DNA of 64,000 nt from Roseicyclus salinarum (GTDB lineage Bacteria > Pseudomonadota > Alphaproteobacteria > Rhodobacterales > Rhodobacteraceae), in assembly GCF_029624655.1 (NCBI RefSeq), contig NZ_JARRSA010000005.1:62001-126000 (forward strand), in the 5' to 3' direction. The position numbers were made by a program, and so were the translations under genes. Numbering within the stretch: the stretch's first letter is position 1; each line of letters opens with the position of its first letter. This document shows, in pieces, positions 25,287 through 34,586 of the stretch. Below the pieces are notes generated by a model that was given only the letters and a program-made list of their open reading frames with translations, was not told where the DNA came from and did no database searches.

Positions 25287-25919
25287 TCAGGATTTGGCGC
25301 CCTCGACCGCACCACGGTCCGTGACGATCTCGTCGATCAGGCCCCACTCCTTCGCCTGTTCGGGATCCATGAAGTTGTCGCGCTCCAGCGCTTCCTCCAC
25401 GGCCCCGATGTCCTGACCCGTGTGCTTGACATAGATCTGGTTAAGGCGGTCCTTCAGTTTCTGCGTCTCGCGCGCATGTATCATGATGTCCGTCGCCTGG
25501 CCCTGGTATCCGCCGGAGGGCTGGTGGACCATGATGCGGCTGTTGGGCAGCGAGAAGCGCATTCCCTTTTCGCCGGCCGTCAGCAGAAGCGACCCCATCG
25601 AGGCCGCCTGCCCCACCACCAGCGTCGAGACCTTGGGCCGGATGTACTGCATCGTGTCGTAGATGGAGAGGCCGCTCGTCACCACGCCGCCGGGCGAGTT
25701 GATGTACATCGAGATTTCCTTGGAGGGGTTGTCCGCCTCCAGGTGCAGGAGCTGGGCCACGATCAGGCTCGACATGCCGTCATGGACGGGGCCGGAGACG
25801 AAGATGATGCGCTCCTTCAGCAGCCGCGAGAAGATGTCGTAGGCGCGCTCGCCGCGGCTCGTCTGTTCGACGACCATCGGGACGAGCGTGTTCATGTAGT
25901 GATCGATAGGGTCGTTCAT
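25287..25919 (-). CDS. clpP: ATP-dependent Clp protease proteolytic subunit ClpP
   Basis: A 210-residue serine peptidase that forms the tetradecameric ClpP chamber. The catalytic triad is visible: Ser107 in GQAASMGS, His132 in MVHQPSGG and Asp181 in ERDNFMDP. The start at 25919 (MNDPIDHYM) gives the usual short propeptide; an ATG five codons upstream is also possible. It is paired with clpX downstream. ClpXP in alphaproteobacteria degrades cell-cycle regulators such as CtrA, a site for which occurs in this window. Confidence 0.98.
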   Translation of the reverse strand: MNDPIDHYMNTLVPMVVEQTSRGERAYDIFSRLLKERIIFVSGPVHDGMSSLIVAQLLHLEADNPSKEISMYINSPGGVVTSGLSIYDTMQYIRPKVSTLVVGQAASMGSLLLTAGEKGMRFSLPNSRIMVHQPSGGYQGQATDIMIHARETQKLKDRLNQIYVKHTGQDIGAVEEALERDNFMDPEQAKEWGLIDEIVTDRGAVEGAKS

Positions 25920-26004
25920 CGGGGCCTGCCTCAAAATCCAACGCGGTCTGACAGAGTCTTAGTGGTGGCACAGGGGGCCTGCAAGGGCAGCCCGGCGCGA
26001 GCGT

Positions 26005-26220
26005 TTACGGACCGTCCGCACCGCTGGTCCGGCGGAAAGGCGGCCGGGCCGCTTTACCCTGCTTCTTGCCCTGCTTCTTGCCCTGCTTCGGACGCGCGCG
26101 CGGCGGCCCCGCACCGCATCCCGCGGCCGTGCTTCGATGCCCCCCAGTTCGGCCCATCACCGGCGCCGGCATGACGGGTCTGGGGATGAGCCGGAACGCA
26201 GCGCGAATGTCGCGAAACAT
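26005..26220 (-). CDS. possible small basic protein with KQGK repeats
   Basis: A 71-residue frame starting MFRDIRAAFRLIPRPVMPAPVMGR. It is Arg/Lys/Pro-rich and carries a KQGKKQGKKQGK tract from a 12-bp DNA repeat. No ribosome site is evident and I know no family, so it may not be real. It lies 90 bp downstream of the creatininase-family gene on the same strand. Confidence 0.35.
   Translation of the reverse strand: MFRDIRAAFRLIPRPVMPAPVMGRTGGHRSTAAGCGAGPPRARPKQGKKQGKKQGKAARPPFRRTSGADGP
26057..26089. repeat. 12-bp tandem repeat, 2.75 copies
   Basis: CCCTGCTTCTTG occurs at 26057-26068 and 26069-26080, followed by nine more bases of a third unit. It encodes the KQGK tract if the small minus-strand frame is translated. 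Confidence 0.8.
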
Positions 26221-26310
26221 GCGAATAGATGGGGATATATGCGGCTGAACCGTCAGGAAAAGCTGGAAAGTTCCAAGCCGGAACGGCTCCTTTCCATGCA
26301 CAGCGCGGGT

Positions 26311-27108
26311 TCAGACCGGCTCTGGCGGAACGACGCGCATCATGTCCTGCATCAGGGCCACGAAGCCCTCCACCTGCGACGCGATGTCCGCAGCGCCGAG
26401 CGCGGCCGTGGCGGAGGACGCGTCGCCGACGGTGCCTTTCGGGTTGAGGTCCTGCGAGAGCCAGCCGAGGTTGGCGTCGGCCATGTGGAACCCCAGCTTG
26501 GCAGAGCCCTGCCGGAGCGCGGTCTGGGCGCTGGCGAAGTCCTCGGCCAGTTCGGTGCGGACAAGCTCGGGATGGAGCGCGAGCATCATCGACGTCTCCG
26601 ACAGCCCGCCGTGGATGTCCACCATGGGACCTTCCGGATACGTGTAGGCGCGCGCCGACGCGAGGCGCGTCCACGCCGTGGTGGCCACTGCCATGGCGTG
26701 CGTCTGCCGCAACTCGCGCGCGACGATTTCCATCGGCGCCACGTTGCCGCCGTGGCTGGTGACGATCACCAGCTTGCGAAGCCCGGCGCGGGCCACGCCG
26801 TGTCCGATGGAAAGCCACGAGCGGATCGCCGTATCCCAGTCGAGCGTGAGCGTTCCGGGAAAGGCCACGTGCTCGTTGGACTTGCAGACCTGCTGAACCG
26901 GCAGGAACGTGACCGGCGCCTCGGGGGGAAGCGCCTCGGCGCAGCGCGCCACCATGGCCTCCGCGATCAGGGCGTCGACCCCCACGGGCAGGTGCGGTCC
27001 GTGCTGTTCGATTGCCGCGATCGGCAGGACCGCGATCCAGTCGCCGGTCTCCCCGGTCGAAAAGTCGCGCGTCGTCATCTCGCGCCAGTGCCGCCTCGGT
27101 CCCGTCAT
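26311..27108 (-). CDS. creatininase-family amidohydrolase
   Basis: 265 residues. The metal-site motifs of the family are visible: PIAAIEQHGPHLPVGVDALI (Glu, His and Asp ligands), VTSHGGN near 125, and YTYPEGPMVDIHGGLSETSMML near 170 with a further His-Glu pair. Members hydrolyse cyclic amides such as creatinine or formamidopyrimidines; the substrate here is not evident. The ATG at 27108 follows GGAAGGG by six bases; an earlier in-frame ATG at 27153 is less likely. Confidence 0.87.
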   Translation of the reverse strand: MTGPRRHWREMTTRDFSTGETGDWIAVLPIAAIEQHGPHLPVGVDALIAEAMVARCAEALPPEAPVTFLPVQQVCKSNEHVAFPGTLTLDWDTAIRSWLSIGHGVARAGLRKLVIVTSHGGNVAPMEIVARELRQTHAMAVATTAWTRLASARAYTYPEGPMVDIHGGLSETSMMLALHPELVRTELAEDFASAQTALRQGSAKLGFHMADANLGWLSQDLNPKGTVGDASSATAALGAADIASQVEGFVALMQDMMRVVPPEPV

Positions 27109-27190
27109 GAATTGCCCTTCCGCGCGTTCGTGTGCGGCGCAAGCAAACGTCATCGCGGCGCCGGCATCAAGCGCGACGGGCGCGGGCGCC

Positions 27191-27610
27191 TCAGGTTTTC
27201 GCGTCCGCGGCGCGATAGCGGAACACGCCGGTCGCGGTGGCCACACGATGCCCGGTCTCGTCCGACAGCGTGGCCGACGCGAAGAAGGTCGAGCGGCCGC
27301 CGCCCATCCGTGTCGCATCGGCAATAAGCCGCATCCCCCTGACCTGGCTTATGTAGTTCACCGTCAAGGACAGGGTCAGGGCCGTCACGCGCCGCGAGGG
27401 GTCGCCCGTGAAACAGCCCGAGAACCCCATCGCGGTGTCAAGCAGCGTGGCGTGGACGCCGCCGTGGACCAGCCCCTGCCGATTGGAAAGACCGGGGCGG
27501 ACGGGAAGCTCGACCCGGGCCCGCCCCTCGCCCCACCCCGTCAGCTCGAAGCCGAGCAGCGTCTGGAGGGCATAGGCCTCTTCCCGGAGTGCTGGATCAA
27601 GAGCCTCCAT
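27191..27610 (-). CDS. PaaI-type hotdog thioesterase
   Basis: 139 residues of a single hotdog fold. QGLVHGGVHATLLDTAMG is the PaaI signature with the catalytic Asp, and VTALTLSLTVNYISQVRG is the second central strand. It would hydrolyse acyl-CoA, probably as a release valve for the acyl-CoA catabolism encoded next to it. The ATG at 27610 overlaps the upstream phosphotransferase gene by 14 bp, indicating an operon. Confidence 0.88.
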   Translation of the reverse strand: MEALDPALREEAYALQTLLGFELTGWGEGRARVELPVRPGLSNRQGLVHGGVHATLLDTAMGFSGCFTGDPSRRVTALTLSLTVNYISQVRGMRLIADATRMGGGRSTFFASATLSDETGHRVATATGVFRYRAADAKT

Positions 27611-28616
27611 CGAGCGCCTCCAAGCCAGCCTCGGCATAGAGCGGCACGAGCGCGCCGAGTTGCAGACCCCGTGCGGGGTCGGACGCGTTGCCGTCCAGCG
27701 CGCGTTTCTTCACGCCCTGCAGGATCGCGGCCATCCGGAAGAAGCAGAAGGCGACGCAGACCTCGAAATCCGGTATTCCCGTCAAACCCATGTGTTCGCA
27801 ATAGAGCGCCACGAACGCCTCGTCGGCGATCAGTCCCTCGGCCTCGCGGTCGACACCCCTCAGGCCCCGGCCCTGCGCGCCCGGCGGCATCCGCCACTGC
27901 ATGACGACCGACGCAAGGTCAGCGAAGGGGTGGCCAAGGGTGGACAATTCCCAGTCGAGGACGGCGGCGATGCGCGGCGCCTCCGGCGCGAAAAGCAGGT
28001 TGTCGATGCGATAATCGCCGTGGACGAGCGTCACGCGGCCGTCATCGTGCGGACAGGCCGCGTCGAGCGCGGCCACCAGGCGGTCCATCGCCGCCACGCG
28101 CTCCGTCTCGGTCGCGCGGTACTGGCCCGACCACCTGTCGATCTGGCGCCGGAAGTAGCCCCCGCGCGGACCGAAGTCGCCAAGGCCCACTTCCACCGGA
28201 TCGACCGAATGGATCGCCGCAAGAACGCGCCCCATCTCCTTGATGTACAAATGCCTTTCCGGGACGGGGATCGACGGCAGTCGCGGATCGTCAAACGAGC
28301 GACCCGCGACGCGCTCCATGACGTAGAACTCCGACCCGATGACGGCTGCATCGTCGCAATAGGCGATCATGCGCGCGACGGGCACACTCGTGCCGGCGAG
28401 CGCGGCCTGCACACGGTATTCCCGATCGACCGCATGCGCCGACTTCAAAAGCGTCCCCGAGGGCTTCCGGCGCAGGACGAGCGGCGCGCCCTCCGTCTCC
28501 AGGAGGTAGGTCGGGTTGGACTGCCCGCCCGGATACTTGGTCGCGCGAACAACGGTTTGCGCCCCGCCGTTGCAAGCGCGCAGCCAGTCCGAGACCGCGT
28601 CGAGGTCCAGGCTCAT
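27597..28616 (-). CDS. APH-family phosphotransferase (ACAD10/11-kinase-like)
   Basis: 339 residues of an aminoglycoside-phosphotransferase/choline-kinase fold. LVLRRKPSG holds the ATP lysine, VHGDYRIDNLLF the catalytic loop, and AVLDWELSTLGHPFADLA the metal-binding DxD region. Proteins of this type are coupled to acyl-CoA dehydrogenases (fused in ACAD10/11), where the kinase phosphorylates 4-hydroxy acyl-CoAs. The 4-bp overlap (ATGA) with the upstream dehydrogenase supports that pairing. The substrate is inferred. Confidence 0.87.
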   Translation of the reverse strand: MSLDLDAVSDWLRACNGGAQTVVRATKYPGGQSNPTYLLETEGAPLVLRRKPSGTLLKSAHAVDREYRVQAALAGTSVPVARMIAYCDDAAVIGSEFYVMERVAGRSFDDPRLPSIPVPERHLYIKEMGRVLAAIHSVDPVEVGLGDFGPRGGYFRRQIDRWSGQYRATETERVAAMDRLVAALDAACPHDDGRVTLVHGDYRIDNLLFAPEAPRIAAVLDWELSTLGHPFADLASVVMQWRMPPGAQGRGLRGVDREAEGLIADEAFVALYCEHMGLTGIPDFEVCVAFCFFRMAAILQGVKKRALDGNASDPARGLQLGALVPLYAEAGLEALDGGS

Positions 28617-29848
28617 GGTGCTGTGTTGGTGTATTTGCGCAGTTCCGCGCGCGCCACCTGCCGACGATGCACGGCGTCCGGGCCGTCTGCGAACCGCAGC
28701 GTGCGCAGGTCGGCCCAGATCGCCGCGAGGGGCGTGTCCTGGCTGATCCCGGTGGCGCCGTGCATCTGCATGGCCTCGTCCACGACCCTCAACGCCATGA
28801 GCGGCGCCTGCACCTTGATCTTGGAAATCCAGGGCTGGGCGGCGCGGACGCCGGCGGTGTCCATCATCCACGCCGCCTTCAGGCACAGAAGCCGGGTCAT
28901 CTCGATGTCGATGCGCGCGTTCGCGACGATGTCGTGGTTCGCGCCCAGCTCGGCCAGCGGCCGGCCGAAGGCGCTGCGGGACAGGGCCCTGCGGCACATC
29001 AGTTCCAACGCGAATTCGGCACGACCGATGGCGCGCATGCAGTGGTGGATACGCCCGGGCCCGAGCCTGCCCTGCGCCACCTCGAAGCCACGCCCCTCGC
29101 CGAGGACGACCGCCTCGGCCGGCACGCGCACGTCGCGGAAACGGATGTGCATGTGGCCATGCGGCGCATCGTCGTGGCCGAAGACCTGCATGGGGCGTAG
29201 TACCTCGATCCCGTCGCTGTCGGCGGGCACGAGGAGCATCGTGTGGCGCGCGTGCCGCGCCGCCTCGGGGTCGGTGCAAGCCATCACGATGTAGAGACCG
29301 CAGCGCGGGTCGCCCGCCCCCGTCGCCCAGTATTTCTCGCCGTTCAGGACGTAGGCGTCGCCCTTCCGCCGGCACTCCAGCGCGATCTGCGTGGCGTCGG
29401 ACGAGGCCACGCCGGGCTCGGTCATGAGGTAGGCCGAGCGCGTCTCGCCGTCCATCAGCCCGGGAAGCCAACGTTCCTTCTGGACCTTCGTGCCGTAGCG
29501 CTCGAGCACTTCCATGTTGCCGGTGTCGGGGGCGTTGCAGTTGAAGGCCTCGGGCGCGATCGAGACCGCCCCCATCTCCTCGGCAAGGTAGGCGTATTCG
29601 ACGGTGCTGAGGCCGAAGCCGTTCGCGCTGTCGGTCAGCCAGAAATTCCACAGGCCGCGCGCCTTCGCCGTCGACTTTAGGTCCCGAAGGATCTGGATTT
29701 GCCGCTCGGTCATGGCGAACCGGTCGCCCGACGGGTGACGCCCGACCTCGCGGTGGTATTCGGCGTCGAGCGGCGCGATCTCGTCGCGGACCATCTGCCG
29801 CACCGCCTCGACCAGCGGTCGCACCCGCTCCGTCATTCCTAGATCCAT
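28613..29848 (-). CDS. acyl-CoA dehydrogenase (ACAD10/11-like)
   Basis: A 411-residue FAD enzyme that oxidises acyl-CoA to 2-enoyl-CoA. Present are the N-terminal helical domain, YLMTEPGVASSDATQ and GEKYWATGAGDPRC (FAD and substrate strands), the 4-helix C-terminal domain with RIHHCMRAIGRAEFALELMCRRAL, and QMHGATGISQDTPLA. Being paired by ATGA overlap with an APH-type kinase and followed by a thioesterase, it probably belongs to a 4-hydroxy-acid or branched acyl-CoA pathway. Confidence 0.9.
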   Translation of the reverse strand: MDLGMTERVRPLVEAVRQMVRDEIAPLDAEYHREVGRHPSGDRFAMTERQIQILRDLKSTAKARGLWNFWLTDSANGFGLSTVEYAYLAEEMGAVSIAPEAFNCNAPDTGNMEVLERYGTKVQKERWLPGLMDGETRSAYLMTEPGVASSDATQIALECRRKGDAYVLNGEKYWATGAGDPRCGLYIVMACTDPEAARHARHTMLLVPADSDGIEVLRPMQVFGHDDAPHGHMHIRFRDVRVPAEAVVLGEGRGFEVAQGRLGPGRIHHCMRAIGRAEFALELMCRRALSRSAFGRPLAELGANHDIVANARIDIEMTRLLCLKAAWMMDTAGVRAAQPWISKIKVQAPLMALRVVDEAMQMHGATGISQDTPLAAIWADLRTLRFADGPDAVHRRQVARAELRKYTNTAP

Positions 29849-29972
29849 TGAAAACCTCCCCTGCGGCCGGGATGGACGCTAGACGGCGCTCGGCGGCCCT
29901 GCAAGCGCCCCCTCTGTTGAAGCCGTCGCGCAGCTGCTATGTCTGGGGAGAAGTTGGAAGGGAGTTCCCGAC

Positions 29973-31187
29973 ATGCCTGACGGTCAGAGCCGCACCACCG
30001 GACCCTCGCTTGCCCCGTTCGATTGGGCAGATCCGTTTCACCTCGACCACCAGCTGGACGAGGACGAGCGCATGATCGCCCAAAGCGCGCGAAGCTTCGC
30101 CGAAGCCGAGCTCGCGCCGCGGGTGAAGGACGCCTATCTCGACGAGAAGGTCGAACCCGAAGTCTTTGGCCTGATGGGCGAAATGGGACTTCTGGGCGTG
30201 ACGATCCCTGAGGAGTACGGCGGGCTCGGTGCGGGCTATGTCACCTACGGCCTTGTCGCGCGCGAGATCGAGCGCGTCGACTCGGGCTACCGCTCGATGA
30301 TGAGCGTGCAGTCCTCTCTCGTGATGTATCCCATCAATGCCTACGGCTCGGAAGCGCAGCGGGAGAAGTACCTGCCGGGCCTCGCGAAGGGCGCGCTGAT
30401 CGGCTGCTTCGGGCTGACCGAGCCCGATGCCGGCAGCGACCCGGCCGGCATGAAGACGGTCGCGCGGAAGGTGGAGGGCGGCTACGTCCTGAACGGCTCG
30501 AAGATGTGGATCTCGAACGCGCCCATCGCCGATGTCTTCGTGGTCTGGGCCAAGTCCGAGGCGCATGGCGGAAAGATCCGGGGCTTCATCCTCGAGAAGG
30601 GGATGAAGGGGCTTTCGGCGCCGAAGATCGGCGGCAAGCTCAGCCTGCGGGCCTCGGTCACGGGCGAGATCGTCATGGACGGCGTCGAGGTCGGCGAAGA
30701 CGCGCTTCTGCCCAACGTCGAGGGGCTGAAAGGGCCCTTCGGCTGCCTCAACCGTGCGCGCTACGGGATCAGCTGGGGCGTCATGGGCGCCGCCGAGGAT
30801 TGCTGGCACCGGGCCCGGCAATACGGGCTCGACCGGGTGCAGTTCAACCGCCCGCTGGCCCAGACACAGCTGTTCCAGAAGAAGCTGGCCGACATGCAGA
30901 CGGAGATCGCGCTGGGGCTGCAAGGGGCGCTCCGCGCGGGGCGGATGCTTGACGAGGGCACCTGCGCGCCAGAGGTCATCTCGTTGATGAAACGGAACAA
31001 TTGCGGCAAGGCTTTGGACATCGCGCGGGCCGCGCGCGACATGCACGGCGGCAACGGCATCATGGCCGAGTACCACGTCATGCGTCACGCGCAGAACCTC
31101 GAGACGGTGAACACCTACGAGGGCACGCACGATGTCCACGCGCTGATCCTCGGCCGCGCGCAGACAGGGCTTCAGGCGTTCTTCTGA
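29973..31187 (+). CDS. gcdH: glutaryl-CoA dehydrogenase
   Basis: A 404-residue acyl-CoA dehydrogenase that oxidatively decarboxylates glutaryl-CoA to crotonyl-CoA (lysine and tryptophan breakdown). [17 protein letters not shown] and [21 protein letters not shown] match glutaryl-CoA dehydrogenases. The catalytic base is in NTYEGTHD (about Glu383), placed as in the human enzyme. AGGGAG lies ahead of the ATG. It is divergent from the ACAD operon and followed after 43 bp by two more acyl-CoA dehydrogenases. Confidence 0.93.
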   Translation: MPDGQSRTTGPSLAPFDWADPFHLDHQLDEDERMIAQSARSFAEAELAPRVKDAYLDEKVEPEVFGLMGEMGLLGVTIPEEYGGLGAGYVTYGLVAREIERVDSGYRSMMSVQSSLVMYPINAYGSEAQREKYLPGLAKGALIGCFGLTEPDAGSDPAGMKTVARKVEGGYVLNGSKMWISNAPIADVFVVWAKSEAHGGKIRGFILEKGMKGLSAPKIGGKLSLRASVTGEIVMDGVEVGEDALLPNVEGLKGPFGCLNRARYGISWGVMGAAEDCWHRARQYGLDRVQFNRPLAQTQLFQKKLADMQTEIALGLQGALRAGRMLDEGTCAPEVISLMKRNNCGKALDIARAARDMHGGNGIMAEYHVMRHAQNLETVNTYEGTHDVHALILGRAQTGLQAFF

Positions 31188-31230
31188 GCGCCGCCGCGGC
31201 CGCGACGTCCCCAAGGCGGAGGGATACGAC

Positions 31231-32418
31231 ATGGACCTGACCTATTCGCCCAGGGAACGCGCCTTTCAGGAGGAGGTGCGGCGTTTCCTAGACGAGAACC
31301 TGCCCACCGACCTCTCCGAAAAGGTGCAGGCCCGCAAGGACCTCTCCAAGGCGGACATGGAGCGCTGGCACGCGATCCTGAACCGACGCGGCTGGCTCGC
31401 CGGGGCGTGGCCCGAGGAATTCGGCGGACAGGGCTGGGGCCCGGTGGAACGCCACATCTTCGAGGAGGAATGTTGCCGCGCCGGGGCGCCACGCATCGTT
31501 CCTTTCGGGGTCAGCATGTTGGGGCCCGTTCTCGTCGCCTTCGGCACGGCGGCGCAACAGTCGGAATTCCTGCCCCGCATCCTCGACGGCCGCGACTGGT
31601 GGTGCCAGGGCTATTCCGAGCCGGGCGCGGGCTCGGACCTTGCCAGCCTGAAGACGCGGGCCCTGCGTGACGGCGCGCATTACGTCGTGAACGGCCAGAA
31701 GACATGGACGACGCTTGGCCAGCACGCCAACCGCATCTTCTGCCTCGTGCGGACAGCATCCGAGGGCAAGCCGCAGGAGGGGATCTCGTTCCTCCTGGTC
31801 GACCTCGACACGCCCGGCATCGAGATGCGGCCGATCCGCCTGATCGAGGGTGGCTACGAGGTGAACGAGGTCTTCTTCACAGACGTCAGGGTGCCTGTGG
31901 AAAACCTCGTCGGCAAGGAGAACGAGGGCTGGACCATCGCGAAGTTCCTGCTCGGCCACGAGCGGACGAACATCGCTGGCGTCGGCTTCTCGATCCACGC
32001 ACTGGAGCAGGTGAAGGACCTGGCGCGCAAGGTCATGCGAGGCGGCAAGCCGCTTATCCAGAACACGCTTTTCGCCGCGCGGCTGGCCGAGGTCGAAGCC
32101 GAGCTGGAGGCGATGAAGATCACCAACCTGCGGATGCTCGCGCGCGCGGCGCAAGGTGGACGGCTTTCGAGCGAGCCGTCGATGGTGAAGATCAAGGGCA
32201 CGGTGATCCGGCAGGCGATCAACGACCTTGCGCGCCGCGCGCTGGGACCCGCGGCGGCGCCGTTCCCGTCCGAGGAGCTTGAAGGCAACCTTGCGATCGC
32301 GCCCGAAGGCCATGCGCGCAACGCCGCGAGCTACTTCAACAACCGCAAGATCTCGATCTATGGCGGATCGAACGAGATCCAGCGCAACATCCTTGCCAAG
32401 GGATTGATGTCGCGATGA
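31231..32418 (+). CDS. acyl-CoA dehydrogenase, pimeloyl-CoA dehydrogenase large-subunit type
   Basis: 395 residues with complete FAD-binding features: [39 protein letters not shown], and a C-terminal [17 protein letters not shown]. Together with the next gene (ATGA overlap) it forms the two-subunit arrangement of pimeloyl-CoA dehydrogenase PimC/PimD and steroid-type heteromeric ACADs. Long-chain or dicarboxylic acyl-CoA is a likely substrate, not provable here. GGAGGG precedes the ATG at 31231. Confidence 0.88.
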   Translation: MDLTYSPRERAFQEEVRRFLDENLPTDLSEKVQARKDLSKADMERWHAILNRRGWLAGAWPEEFGGQGWGPVERHIFEEECCRAGAPRIVPFGVSMLGPVLVAFGTAAQQSEFLPRILDGRDWWCQGYSEPGAGSDLASLKTRALRDGAHYVVNGQKTWTTLGQHANRIFCLVRTASEGKPQEGISFLLVDLDTPGIEMRPIRLIEGGYEVNEVFFTDVRVPVENLVGKENEGWTIAKFLLGHERTNIAGVGFSIHALEQVKDLARKVMRGGKPLIQNTLFAARLAEVEAELEAMKITNLRMLARAAQGGRLSSEPSMVKIKGTVIRQAINDLARRALGPAAAPFPSEELEGNLAIAPEGHARNAASYFNNRKISIYGGSNEIQRNILAKGLMSR

Positions 32419-33485
32419 ATTTCGAGATGACGGATGACCGGCGGATGCTGGCCGAGACGCTTCGGCGGTATCTGGCCGACAGCTACGGTTTCGCGCATCG
32501 CACGAAGGTCGCCTACGAAGCGCCGTTCCACGATCCCGCGGCATGGACCGGCCTTGCGGAGTTGGGCGTCCTTTACGCCTTTGTCGCGGAGGACGCGGGC
32601 GGAATGGGCGGTGGCGGCTTCGACGTCGCGGTCGTGTTCGAGGAACTGGGCCGTGCGCTCTGCCCCGAGCCGGTGCTTCCGGCGCTCATGGCCCTGAGGC
32701 TTCTGACGCTGGCGGGCGTGGCTGTCGACGGCGTCCTTTTGGGCGGCGTGCGGTATGCGGTCGCCATCGGCGAGACGGACGCGCCCTACGACCTCGACGA
32801 AATCGCCTCGGAGGCGGTCGAGGAGGACGGGCTGTGGACAGTTTCGGGCCGAAAGACGGTTGTCTACGGCGCGGGCGCGGCCGACCGGATTCTGGTGGCC
32901 GCAAGGGCCCGCGACGGGCTTGCCGTCTTCGATGTCGAGGCCGCGGCGGCCGAGATCACGGCCTACGGCATGATCGACGGCGGCCCGGCAGGCGAGGTGA
33001 TGCTGGACGCGGCGCCGGCACTGCGACTGCCACTGGACGCAGGCGCCGTTGCAGAGGCGCTCGACCTGGCCGCGCTCGCGCTTTCGGCCGAGGCGCTCGG
33101 GGCGATGGAGGCCGCGTTCGCGATGCTGGTGGAGTATCTTGGCACCCGCAGGCAGTTCGGCCAGCCGATCGGCGCGTTCCAGGCGCTTCAGCACCGCACG
33201 GTGGACCTGCAGATCGAGATCGAACAGGCGCGCTCGGCCGTCATTTCCGCCGCAGCCGCAGCGGACGGGCCCGAGCGATCGCACCGAGCGAGCCAGGCCA
33301 AGCACCTTGTGGGGCGCATCGCCCGACAAGTGGCCGAGGAGGCGATCCAGATGCATGGCGGCATCGCGATGACATGGGACTACCCGGTCAGCCACTACGC
33401 CAAGCGGCTGGTCATGATCGACCACCAGTTCGGCGACAGCGACCATCACCTCGAGCGGCTGATCGCGCGTCTTCAGGAGGGCTGA
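32415..33485 (+). CDS. acyl-CoA dehydrogenase, pimeloyl-CoA dehydrogenase small-subunit type
   Basis: 356 residues, a shortened ACAD paralogue. The N-terminal helical domain ([19 protein letters not shown]), a degenerate middle strand domain, and the C-terminal helices TRRQFGQPIGAFQALQHRTVDL and EAIQMHGGIAMTWDYPVSHYAKR are visible. The small subunits of such heteromers often lack part of the FAD or catalytic site. Its start overlaps the large subunit's stop by 4 bp. It converges on choV with no gap. Confidence 0.87.
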   Translation: MNFEMTDDRRMLAETLRRYLADSYGFAHRTKVAYEAPFHDPAAWTGLAELGVLYAFVAEDAGGMGGGGFDVAVVFEELGRALCPEPVLPALMALRLLTLAGVAVDGVLLGGVRYAVAIGETDAPYDLDEIASEAVEEDGLWTVSGRKTVVYGAGAADRILVAARARDGLAVFDVEAAAAEITAYGMIDGGPAGEVMLDAAPALRLPLDAGAVAEALDLAALALSAEALGAMEAAFAMLVEYLGTRRQFGQPIGAFQALQHRTVDLQIEIEQARSAVISAAAAADGPERSHRASQAKHLVGRIARQVAEEAIQMHGGIAMTWDYPVSHYAKRLVMIDHQFGDSDHHLERLIARLQEG

Positions 33486-34586
33486 TCAGCCGCCCCTGAC
33501 GAGCCCGTCGAAGAACCCCGACCCGTCGTCGCCGCCGTCCCCGTCATCGCCGTGCTCTGCGTTTCCGGCGCACAGGCGGGCCACGATGCTTTCCGTCGTC
33601 ACCACGCCGATCACCGCGCCGTCCCTCTGCACGACGACGCGGGGCGCGCCGGCGGCGAGGATCTCCATCAGTTCGCGCACCGGCGCCTCGGTGTCGCAGC
33701 GCGGGCCCAGCGTGCCGGGCTTGCCCGCCCCGGCCAGCATCACGTCCTGCGCGGTCAGCACGCCGAGGGGGTTCATGTTGGCGACGAACTCCGCGACGTA
33801 ATCGCTTGCGGGATCCGAGAATATGTCACGCGGCGTGCCGAGCTGGACGATGCGCCCGCCCTCCATGATCGCGATGCGGTTGCCGATCTTGAACGCCTCG
33901 TCAAGGTCGTGACTGACGAAGATGATCGTGCGTTTGAGGTCGCGCTGAAGGTCCAGAAGCTCGTCCTGCAGCTTGGTGCGGATCAGGGGGTCGAGCGCCG
34001 AGAAGGGCTCGTCCATCAACAGGATCGGCGCGTCGGTGGCGAAGGCGCGTGCAAGGCCGACGCGCTGCTGCATCCCCCCCGACAGCTCGCCCACGCGGCG
34101 GTCGGCCCAATCCGACAGGCCCACGAGGTCCAGCTGTTGCACGACGCGCGCGTTCCGCTCGGCCGCCGATGCCCCCGAAAGCTCGAGGCCGAACCCCACG
34201 TTCTCGCGCACCGTCCGCCAGGGCAGCAGGCCGAATTGCTGGAAGACCATGGCCACGCGCGTCTGCCGGATGTGCCGCAGGACCCGCTGCGGGGCGTGCG
34301 TGACGTCGATCATCCGGTCGCCGACCGAGACCTCGACCGACCCGCGCGCCACGGGGTTGAGGCCGTTGACCGCACGCAGGAGGGTCGACTTGCCCGATCC
34401 CGACAGACCCATGAGCACGAGGATCTCGCCCTCCTCGACCTCGAGCGAGCAGTCGTGGACCCCCAGCACATTGGTGGTCGCGGCCTGGATTTCGGCGCGC
34501 GTGGCGCCCTCGTCGGCCATGGAAAGCGCCTGCGCGGGCTGCGGGCCGAACGTGATGCAGACCTCGTTGAATCGCACCGCGGTCAT
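33486..34586 (-). CDS. choV: choline ABC transporter, ATP-binding subunit
   Basis: 366 residues of a ProV/OpuAA-class ATPase. Walker A GLSGSGKST near residue 60, VFQQFGLLPWRTVRENV, signature LSGGMQQR, Walker B ILLMDEPFSALDP, and a His switch in VSHDLDEA are present. A C-terminal CBS-type region (about 285-345) and an acidic Gly/Asp tail (GDDGDGGDDGSG) follow; CBS modules in OpuA sense ionic strength. It overlaps choW by 4 bp and is the last gene of choX-choW-choV. Confidence 0.93.
   Translation of the reverse strand: MTAVRFNEVCITFGPQPAQALSMADEGATRAEIQAATTNVLGVHDCSLEVEEGEILVLMGLSGSGKSTLLRAVNGLNPVARGSVEVSVGDRMIDVTHAPQRVLRHIRQTRVAMVFQQFGLLPWRTVRENVGFGLELSGASAAERNARVVQQLDLVGLSDWADRRVGELSGGMQQRVGLARAFATDAPILLMDEPFSALDPLIRTKLQDELLDLQRDLKRTIIFVSHDLDEAFKIGNRIAIMEGGRIVQLGTPRDIFSDPASDYVAEFVANMNPLGVLTAQDVMLAGAGKPGTLGPRCDTEAPVRELMEILAAGAPRVVVQRDGAVIGVVTTESIVARLCAGNAEHGDDGDGGDDGSGFFDGLVRGG

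Noticed and set aside
25920-26004. Heat-shock promoter before clpP
   Set aside because: CTTGCAGG on the minus strand looks like a -35, but no convincing -10 lies at the proper distance.
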